DNA from: Bolinopsis microptera
Taxonomy: Eukaryota > Ctenophora > Tentaculata > Lobata > Bolinopsidae
Direction: 5' to 3'
Assembly: GCF_026151205.1 (NCBI RefSeq)
Contig: NC_087075.1
Span: forward strand, 13,252,303-13,316,302
Length of the DNA stretch: 64,000 nucleotides
Shown piece by piece: positions 55,001 through 64,000 of the stretch. The notes under the pieces were generated by a model. The model ran no database searches and was not told where the DNA came from. It saw only the letters and a program-made list of their open reading frames with translations. Position 1 is the stretch's first letter. The number at the start of each line of letters is the position of its first letter. A program made the translations under genes and the position numbers.

Positions 55001-57190
55001 TTATAAATGCAAGAACATTGAACAATGAAATTGATGTGAAAGCGATAAGTTGTGTGTTTGGGTGGTCTATCTGCAGGTGCAGGAATAACCTAAAGGAAGT
55101 TTGAAAATGATATTAGGGAGTCTGAAATAAGAGATCTCCTTTCCAATGCAAAACAGCTCAGGGCCATTAAATCTTATTCGACTTACAATTGCAATTTTAA
55201 CTTTCAAATCTAAAACAATATGGAACAATTGTTAGTATAGTTTACTCGATACGGTGAATAAGAACTGGTACAAGTTGACTTATGAACAGGAAATTGAGAC
55301 TGTAAATTTTGGATATTCCATTAAAAAGGTAACTATTTAGCCCAACATTATGTCTTATGTTGGGCCAACAGAACACATAATGTGTAATTTCTGGATGGGA
55401 ATAGTTCCTATCATAACCCAAAAACTTATGCAAAACGAGCAAAGGGTGAAATCCCACTAAAACATTTGACATCACATTCAAGTAATTCACAGTTACACGC
55501 TCTTCATCTCCTTCAAAAGAAAAATCAATTAGTTCGCTTCAAGCAAAAAGGCGTACAAGTTATTAATACGTATTTAGATGTCAATTGTCATTGTTAATAA
55601 TTAAAATGACCGTATTATAGTTCTGATATAAGAATTGTGTAACAAGTAATTTGCACAATACAGTATAATACGCCAGTCTACAATACGCCATGCATCACTT
55701 GGCAAGCCTATATTCTGTTAATTTGACATTTGATAATGAATTTTGCTTTTGTGGCAAAAATGTAAATTTTTGAAATTGGTGATGCATACCTTTTAGTTTT
55801 GATTAATCATTTCAAGGGCTAGAGACCACTGAATTATGAGTTAAAGGCTAGAATCTACGTAAAAAATGGACTACTAGACTTGGTGAACTATGAGTTAACG
55901 GCTAGAATCTACGTAAAAAATGGACAACTAGACTTGGTGAACTATGAGTTAACGGCTAGAATCTACGTAAAAATGGACTACTAGACCTGGTGACAGACAA
56001 AACAGATTTAAATCTCTTTAAATTCTCTTGCCTACTGAGTCTTCTAGAAATATAATCTTTATCTCCAACTTTGGTACCGTCTGCTGTTTCAGTCCAGCCC
56101 AAAGAAATATGCGTTTTCGTAATTTAATTAGAAAAGACGATAGCTACAAGACAGCTTGTAAAGCCGCACACGACACGTACGTACAGTGCTCAGATCAACT
56201 TTTAAACATTAACTAAACATGATTGTTAGAAAACTCGAAGTAAAGGAAATAGTATTTCAGGTACGTATCCTTTTGGATAGATGCGATAAAGCTCTTTATT
56301 ACTACCAAGTAGCTTAAGTATGACTTTACCTTTATTGTAATGAATTCATCTTTACTGATGTGTTGAAACAAAGAATTTTTCCCAACTCCATGAGGGAAAT
56401 AGTAAACAACAAAAATGTTTACGTTATAGCAATATAAATATTATTATCTTCCTTTTAAGCCATGTTATTGGACATGACCGGACATTTTAGGCCACATCAC
56501 ACTTTAATTTATTGTATTGCTAATATTTCTACTACAAGTTTTTTTAGATGACCACAATTATAATAGACTTCAAAACTAGAACCAGTATGTACAAGATATA
56601 CGCATTAAATAATTGAAAATTTTACAATTAATGTGTTATTACAAAAAAAAGTACAATAATAAAGAAATGTACTTTTTCATAAGTTGTCATAAAATACGAT
56701 ATAAACATAAAATAAAATGAATGTGCCAGTATAATATTGGACGTAAATTGTTAATGCGAACCCAAAACATACGTTCTAAATGGTGAGTAACGTTTATACT
56801 CATATATATATTTGAATACTAAGCTTACATTATCGGAATAATATTATATACACAGATGCGTTAAAATTCTCAAGAGTTAACCTCTCTTTGTCTATTAATT
56901 GTAGACTACTTTTATTTAACAGTTGGTGTGAACGAAGTCCCCGTTTGCTAGAATCTTGATGTTGGCGTGTTGATCAGCTGTGAAGGCTTGGTCTGGAAAA
57001 AATTAAGTTATTACTTTGAATAAAGAAGTTACTTTGTTGAGGTCATTACTAGACTTTAAATAAAGATTAATTCTGAATTCGATGCAGTTTCACGGCGGGA
57101 TTTGGTCAAGTAAAACTGTTGCATATTTGCAATAATTTACAAAAATTGAACATTTTTCTATACCAATTTGTTGACATTTAACAACTTGCT
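55001..57190. repeat. Left arm of large inverted duplication
   Basis: This stretch recurs in reverse complement at 61806-64000, with frequent substitutions and small indels. It includes the upstream region of the GPCR, a triplicated ~57-bp motif (55840-55990) and the last exon of the LIM gene. Homology stops near 57190; the outer end was still matching where the partner runs out of window. Confidence 0.9.
55840..55992. repeat. ~57-bp tandem triplet
   Basis: Three copies of GAGTTAAMGGCTAGAATCTA plus CGTAAAAAATGGACTACTAG and ACTTGGTGAACTAT. The same triplet is present, inverted and diverged, at about 63005-63170. Confidence 0.85.
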
Positions 57191-58336
57191 ACATGAATAC
57201 GCCTTATACTAACTAACTATGCTAACTAACTACACTAGTTAGTAATAACTAACTAACAATTCAAATTAAAAACTTACTGCACTTAGTGCATCTCTTGCAG
57301 CCGTAATGGTAAGTGTTAGCAAGGTAGATGAGTCGTTGTCCACTGATAGTCCCGTTGCAGATACCGCAAGTGTGTACCTGAGGGGCTCCCTTGCAGTTGA
57401 AACACTCGGGCTTGCCTGGCAGAAAGTAAACAGTAATATGTTAAGTAGAAAAAGGATTTTAGTATAATTACTATAATTGTAGAGTATAATAATTATAAAG
57501 TATCGTACAGGGACAAAAGGATTTTAGTATAATTGTAGAGTATAATTATAAAGTATCGTACAGTGCCACGGCTAAGACTTGCAAAGCTTATGTTAGCGAT
57601 TGGGATCAGTAAAAATGGTATATTGGTCCCCCAAAGGTTGGAGCTACATATTTATATAAATTTAAAGTAGAGGCGGGTACAATAATGTAAATTATAATAA
57701 TTAGTACAAATCCGTATTAGTCGCTAACTGTAGTTACACTTGCAAGGCTTTCATTTTACGAGGAGTTGCATGGGCGTGTTGAAAGGTAAAACTCTATCTC
57801 TAACACAAAAAATAATTCAAAAGTTAAAGTATATTCTGCATAAGTTAGATCGGTCTCTGGTGAGGCTGTCTTCTTGGAGGAAAGAAAGTTTTTTTAAACA
57901 CGTGTTGATAAAGTGTTGTTTACAAATTCGTAATTTATAACACCATCTGTGAATGGATTCGTAACAAGGGTTTCTCTTCAGAAATGTGCTGTAATCCGAG
58001 GAACTAACAGAAAAGGTTGTCAGACTATTATAAATATTAACTCCTAGAATGGTTTCTGGGAGTTGGGACTATATGGACAACACATTACTGAAGAGAAGCC
58101 TTTGTTACGAATTTATTCACAGCTTATCTTATTCCCTCCCTAACTAGTTAACTAGTAACTACATGTGATAAGGAGTGTGACTCACCTCCGTTATCGTAGA
58201 AACTCTCAGTTGGTGCTACGACCCTGTTACAAGAGGTGCAACGGAAACAATCGTGATGCCAAAACTTGTTTAACCCGGTTACCCATCGGCTTGGAATGTT
58301 CTGGTTACATCCTCCGCAAATCCTGGGGAAGTTCAT
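56916..58336 (-). CDS. Two-LIM-domain protein, 3 exons
   Basis: Exons (minus): 58336-58186, 57415-57278 and 56992-56916; both introns are phase 1 with consensus sites (GTGAGT, GTAAGT, TTTCCAG, CTGCCAG). The joined frame gives 121 residues ending ...HTNC and TAA. LIM1 uses C7, C10, H27, C30, C33, C36, C55, C58. LIM2 uses C67, C70, H87, C90, C93, C96, H118, C121. All eight zinc ligands are present in each domain. The Met at 58336 is plausible, but AACTTCCCCAG at 58323 is also a good acceptor, so the gene may have upstream exons. LIM domains mediate protein contacts in cytoskeletal or nuclear complexes; the exact family is not recognised. Confidence 0.85.
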
Positions 58337-58433
58337 ATGAAAAATGAGATAGTGGTGTTGATTATATTAATTAGAGAATTATAATCAAAGAATTAGAGGT
58401 CGGAAAGTGCAATGATTGTGTCAGATCATAAAA

Positions 58434-58775
58434 GATAAATCAATAAATCAAACGGTCAGTGACTCTCACTGAGAGTCACTCCGTTTGATTTATTCATTTA
58501 TTTTTTATTTATTGAGAGGACCGTCAGACATATGATTGAACTTGAAAAGATAAATCAATAAATCAAACGGTCAGTGACTCTCACTGAGAGTCACTCCGTT
58601 TGATTTATTCATTTATTTTTTATTTATTGAGAGGACCGTCAGACATATAATTGAACTTGAAAAGATAAATCAATAAATCAAACGGTCAGTGACTCTCACT
58701 GAGAGTCACTCCGTTTGATTTATTGATTTATTTTTTATTTATTGAGAGTCTCTCAGTCTTAAGATCACCCAGTTA
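58434..58775. repeat. 115-bp tandem repeats, each with a long hairpin (3 copies)
   Basis: Units start at 58434, 58549 and 58664. Each has GATAAATCAATAAATCAAAC on the left and its inverted copy on the right, meeting at GACTCTCA-C-TGAGAGTC with a 1-base loop; only two bases are unpaired in ~34-base arms. A fourth copy starts at 59095. Confidence 0.93.
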
Positions 58776-59500
58776 ATTTAAAGATTTACAAACAAATCGT
58801 GTTTTCACTCCCAAAAATATAGGATAAAATTGTAAAAACTCCTTATCTCTCGGTCTAGGTTCATCAGTCTTTTCCTCTCTGCATATTATGCCATATTAAT
58901 ATGGCGATTTCTGGTTCTATATAATATGGCGATCACGGTAAAAAGTTCTGATTGAAACCTCTTTAGGTTGAGCTTCTAATATTAGCTGGGGGAAGTTATT
59001 TTTTATTAATTAATTAGTGTAAAACGAGAATTTCACATTAAGTTGACATTAAATGTTACTTACTTTGGTCCGTCAGACATATTGAACTTGAAAAGATAAA
59101 TCAATAAATCAAACGGTCAGTGACTCTCACTGAGAGTCACTCCGTTTCATTTATTGATTTATTTTTTATTTATTGAGAGTCTCTCAGTCTTAAGATCACC
59201 CAGTTAATTTGAAGATTAACAAACAAATCGTGTTTTCACTCACAAAAATCTAGGATAAAATTGGAAAAACTCCTTATCTCTCGGATTATCATGCCATATT
59301 AACAAGGCGATTTCTGGTTCTATAAATGGCGATCACGGTAAAAAGTTCTGATTGAAACCTTTTTCGATTGAGCTTCTTATACTAGCTGGGGAAAGTTATT
59401 TTTATTAATTAATTAGTGTAGAACGAGAATTTCACATTAAGTTGACATTAAATGTTACTTACTTTGGTCCATCAGACATATTGAACTTGAAGTCTGAAAT
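58750..59500. repeat. ~420-bp tandem duplication carrying the hairpin
   Basis: Sequence from about 58750-59090 (GAGTCTCTCAGTCTTAAGAT ... TACTTTGGTCCGTCAGACAT) is repeated at about 59178-59490, with small deletions. The fourth hairpin lies between the copies. Confidence 0.85.
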
Positions 59501-61805
59501 TAATTATTATTGTTAAAATTAGTATTATATTTATATACCACATCGCAAGCAGAAACGTAATCGAACATTTTAAAATCAAATTTTAAAGTTTATTCAAGTT
59601 CAACACAAATTAAATCTGATCCATGAGAAATATCAAAAAATGTAGTCTCTCAAAATTGAGATTGACAAGATAAATCAAACATCAACAACATAAGCACACA
59701 CAGCCTGGAGATTTATTGTAGACTGACCAGATACAACAAACTGTAAATAACTCAATTATAAGTCAACTGTTGAAATTTAGAAATGAGCCATGGAATGACT
59801 AATGAAGTGTCAACTGTCTCGCAGATAAATACTATAAACTTATTTGCAATGCTGACTGCTGATGTGGATGGCTAGTTGACAGTTTTTATGGCTTTCAACG
59901 GCCGAATGTAATGAAACCGTGAATCGTTCACATAGCAGTACTGGTCGACAAAGTATTCGAAATTTCGATAGGTCTGTCATGACCGAAAACTGAAACCTAT
60001 GACAATACCAAATATTTGGCGATTTAACTTTAAGGCGTTGTTGACGCCATTAAGACTTTTCATTTTGTATTCTGGCCAAAAGGTACTTGGTTCAAAATCA
60101 AAATGAAAGGATAAAAACTTAATTACTTAATAATTATAATTCTAGTGCAGCCTAGGCAGTGTTGATAGGAGGGGAGAACTGGAGAAATAGAATTCGTACA
60201 AATTATAAATATAAATTGTTGTTTACCTCTGCTTTAGGGGGTATAAAACTGACAAGAATTAGTGACGCAGTATTTGAACGATCTCGAATTGAAAAAGGTT
60301 TCCGATTCCATGATCATGCGGGACACACTGATAAAATGAACAAAAAACCACATGATTATTAATCAACCTAACTGATGAGCTCAAGCTAACAATTGACAAA
60401 CAATTCAATCTGCAGAAACAATAAAATACGGTATAACAAAAAAACAAACAACACCACGAACAAACTCACTACATGAACAAAATGTTCTAATATTCTACCG
60501 GAAATTGATAATTGATCAATGTTCGAGTTTAAGGCGAAGCATAACGATCAATACGACATCATGAAACTAGGAACCTGATATGGGAATGAGGGTAGAATCG
60601 TGACAAATTTAATATATTATCCTTTCTTCAGAATACACCCGACTGATGACCAATGGGAAGCAGGAGGCCGTAAAAACTGTTACATCTTGAAAAAGGCTTC
60701 AGTTTTCTTACTTTTTATGTTTATAAATTTACATGACCATAAAAACAACAGAAACCGTCTGGATGAACAACAATGAATACAATGAAATGGTATTGTTTGA
60801 TTGATCACAATTAGTGAGGTCAAGAAGCCCCTGCACTGTATTGGGCCCACCCTACATTAATATTTTAGGATATTTACAAGCCTTTGACGATCTCTTCTAC
60901 CGTCATTGGCTTGACAAGACGGTACCCAATAGGTACACAGCTGTAGTCCTAAAGTTAGTACACAGTGTGTACTAATGACAAACTGGAAGCCTCGGTAAAA
61001 CAATCCGGTAGGAACAATGATTATTTCGACCAATCAAAAACATTGCATTGTTGTTATTGCATGTACGTGAATATACGTGAATATTGAGTTGGAGGCTCTA
61101 AAATTCTAACTTTCGAATAAAATGAAACTGAGATTGTAGGTGAATATTGAGTAGAATGTACGTGAACATTGAGTTGGAAGCTTTATAAAAAGCCTAACGT
61201 TCGAGTAAAAGGAAATTCTGGAACTGAGAAAACTTCCGTGCGATCAGAGTCCAGACGAGCTGACAGCTTGTTATTAACATTAGTTTTCAGTCTGAAACCC
61301 TCCAACTATATATATACGGTATGCTGAGTATTCCTGTTGAAAACGTAGCGTAAGTGTTGAAACCTTAGCTACGTTTATTAAGTCTTGAGTACGGGGTAGT
61401 GATCTCATTGTTGGGAATTTCTCAATCGTACATATTGCAACTAGGGGAGGTAAGTCATTCGCAGACACATGAGTTCAGGATTAATTACTGCGGTAAAACT
61501 TTGGTTACACTCTATTTGTAATTATTGTTGTCATGAGAACATCAAAGCTGAATTTTGCCGACAATTTATTCGATTGAAACGCAATAAGTTTGTTTGCCAA
61601 AAAAATGTGTTTATGTACAAAAGAATTTCAAAAAAGTCTGCTAGTCGCTTACATAAATTTGTAAAGTCACAATATTTGTAAATTTAAGTCGTGAAAATAC
61701 TGCATTTCAATTTTCAACTATATTAAAGTAACACATATATTTACACATATCTCTTGGTAATTATTTAAATTACTTAATAAACATAAACTTTTCTTCGAAA
61801 AATAA
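59501..61805. other. Loop region between the inverted arms
   Basis: No supported gene. AT-rich, with short ORFs lacking family or splice support. A TACGTGAATATTGAGTTGGA motif occurs twice near 61070 and 61150. Confidence 0.35.
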
Positions 61806-64000
61806 TAAGGTAGTTGTTAAATGTCAACACATTGGTACTAGAAATAATTTTCAATTTTTGTAAATTATTGCAATTATGAACATTAATTACTTGACAAACC
61901 CCCGCCTTGAAACTGCATTGATTCAGAATTAATCTTTATTTAAAAGTAATTACCTTAACAATTAGAAACTTATTTATTCAAGTAATAACTTAATTTCTTC
62001 CAGACCAAGCCTTCACAAGCTGATCAACCAACGAACATCTTCTAGATTCTAGCTAACGGGGACTTCGTTCACAACAACTGATAGATAATAGTAGTCTACG
62101 TTTAGAGACAAAGAGAGGTTGACTCTTGAGAAGTTGACCCATCTGTGTATATCATATTATTTCGATATGTAAGCTTAGTATTCATTATATATATGCTAAT
62201 AACGTTACTCACCATTAGATCGTAAGTTTGGGTTGCCATTAACCAATTTTAGTCCAATATTATACTGGCACATTCTTTTTATTTTATGTTTATATCGTTT
62301 CTTTTATGAACATTGTTTGAAAAAAAGTACATTTTGTAATAATTGTTCTTTTTTTGTATTAAACATTTAACTGTAAAATTTTCAATTATTTAATGCGTAT
62401 ATCTTGTAACTACTGTTATAGTTGTGATGTCTATTTTAATTTTGGTCATCTAAAAAAACGTGTAGTAGAAATATTAGCAATACAATAAAATATTAAAGTT
62501 TGATGTGTCTAAAATGTCGGCATGTACTATACATGGCTTTAAAAGGAAGATATAATTTTATATTGCTATAACGTAATCATTTTGTTTGTTTAATTCCCTA
62601 TGGAGTTTTGGGAATAAATTCTTTGGTTTCAACAAATCAGTAAAGATGAATTCATTACAATAAAGGTAAAGTCATACAATAAGCTACTTGGTATTAATAA
62701 AGAGACTTTATCGCATCTATCAAAAGGATACGTATGATATACTTTGTTCTTTACTTCGCAGTTTCTAACAATCATGTTTAGTTATGTGTTAAATGTTGAT
62801 CTGAGCTGTACGTACGTTGTTCGTGTGCGGCTTTACAAGCTGGTCTTTAGCTATAGTCTTTTCTCATTAAATTACGAACAAACGATATTTCTTTGGGCAG
62901 GAATGAAACGCCAGACGGTACCAAAGTTGGAGATAAAGATTATATTTTCTAGAAGACTCAGTTGGTAAGAGAACTTTAAAGAGATTTAAATACTGTTTTG
63001 TAGTCACCAGTGTCTAGTTGTCCTTTTTACGTAGATTCTAGCGTTAACTCATAAGTTCAACAAGTCTAGTTGTCCATTTTTACGTAGATTTCTAGCCGTT
63101 AAACTCCATAGTTCACCAAGCCTAGTTGTCCATTTTCTACGTAGATTCTAGCCTCCTTTACTCATAATTCTGTGGTCTTAGCATGGTAATGCATTCATCA
63201 AAACTAATAGTAGGTATGCATCACAATTTCAAAAATTTACATTTTTTGCCACAAAAGCAAAATCATTATCAAATGTAAATTAAAGAATAGGCTTGAAAAG
63301 TGTTGATGGCGTATTGTAGACTGGCGTATTATGTCATTGTGCATATTACTTGTTAACCATTCTTATATCAGAAACTTATACGGTCATTTTAATTACTTAA
63401 ACATTGACAATTGACATCTAAATACGTCTTAATAACTTGTACGCCTTGTTGCTGAAGCGAACTAATTGATTTTTCTTTTGAAGGAGATGAAGAGCGTGTA
63501 ACTGTGAATTACTTGAATGTGATGCCAAATGTGTTAGTGGATTTTCAAACTTTGCATCTGTTTTGCATAAGTTTTTGGGTTATGATAGGAACTATTACCA
63601 TCAGAAATTACCGACATTATGTGTTCTGTTGACAACATAAGGACTAATGTTGGGCTATAGTTACCTTTTTAATGGAATATCCAAATTTTACCAGTCTCAA
63701 TTACTGTTCTAAGTCACTTGTACCAGTTCTTAATTTCACCGTATCGAGTAAATTTCACTAACAATTGTCATGTTGTTTTAGATTTTGAAAAGTTTTAAAT
63801 TGCAATTGTACAGTCGAAATAAGATTTAATGGCCATGTAGCTGTTTTGCATTGGAAGCAGTTCTTTATTTCAGACTTCCCTAATATCATTTTCAACTACC
63901 TTAGGTTATTACTGAACTGAGATAGACCACCCAAACACACAATTATCGCTTTTCACATCATTTAATTGTTCAATGTTCTTGCATTATAATTTTTCTGACA
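61806..64000. repeat. Right arm of large inverted duplication (runs off window)
   Basis: Reverse-complement homologue of 55001-57190, aligned by eye at many points: 62520-62720 with 56270-56470, 63580-63720 with 55250-55430, and 63900-63990 with 55005-55080. Many single-base insertions are present. The match still holds at the last bases of the window. Confidence 0.9.
62002..62088 (+). pseudogene. Decayed copy of the last LIM exon
   Basis: After TTTCTTCCAG the sequence matches exon 3 of the LIM gene (ACCAAGCCTTCACA...GGGGACTTCGTTCACA...) but has several insertions. One (CACAAGCTGA) brings an in-frame stop within seven codons, and the terminal Cys is lost (CAACTGATAG). It cannot encode the LIM2 C-terminus. 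Confidence 0.85.

Noticed and set aside
57740-57940. Plus-strand 66-codon ORF in the LIM intron
   Set aside because: No domain, splice or expression cue; AT-rich intron ORF of chance length.

Overview
The window is AT-rich nuclear DNA from an animal whose phylum I cannot place. Supporting evidence is spliced genes with GT-AG introns, a LIM-domain protein, an intronless class A GPCR, a secreted tandem-repeat protein, non-LTR retrotransposons, tRNA-headed SINE-like repeats and long satellite arrays. There is no prokaryotic gene layout. All exon joins below were worked out by eye from reading frame, splice signals and intron phase; no transcript or database search was available.

Left part (1-22390). 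A plus-strand gene with a signal-peptide exon (730-4317) encodes a secreted protein with 18 copies of a 24-residue repeat. It appears to sit inside the extent of a long minus-strand gene, whose exons run from 17006 down to 4747 and must continue further left. That gene looks like a cyclic-nucleotide-binding-domain-containing protein (CNBD2-like). I could chain its exons by phase, apart from one missing exon and one 1-nt frameshift. Its introns and upstream region carry a perfect RFX X-box, hairpins, a MITE dimer with a 6-bp target-site duplication (TSD) and a hAT deletion derivative with an 8-bp TSD.

Centre (22391-47000) is repeat territory. A 56-bp satellite spans about 13 kb. It is interrupted by a 2.67-kb piggyBac-type element (TTAA TSD, 14-bp terminal repeats, ~600-bp internal inverted repeats) and by a 518-bp RTE-like LINE fragment with a 7-bp TSD. 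Then come a 35-bp array, a hAT-like MITE with a C28 tract, and a 10-bp ACTAGT-containing minisatellite whose higher-order unit contains ten copies of a neighbouring exon's 3' end with its splice donor. A 707-bp terminal-inverted-repeat element with an 8-bp TSD follows. Short minus-strand exons here suggest a second, unidentified spliced gene.

Right part (47000-64000). A 5'-truncated LINE with an intact 675-codon reverse transcriptase ORF is followed by a dimeric tRNA-SINE-like composite with a perfect 13-bp TSD. A secreted, probably GPI-anchored protein gene (52145-53314, +) converges on a GPCR gene (53946-54965, -), with an inverted repeat between their 3' ends. A two-LIM-domain gene (56916-58336, -) follows. 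From about 55001 to 57190 the sequence recurs, inverted and diverged, at 61806-64000, including a decayed copy of the last LIM exon. The duplication is still matching at the window edge, so a second copy of the GPCR is expected just beyond it.
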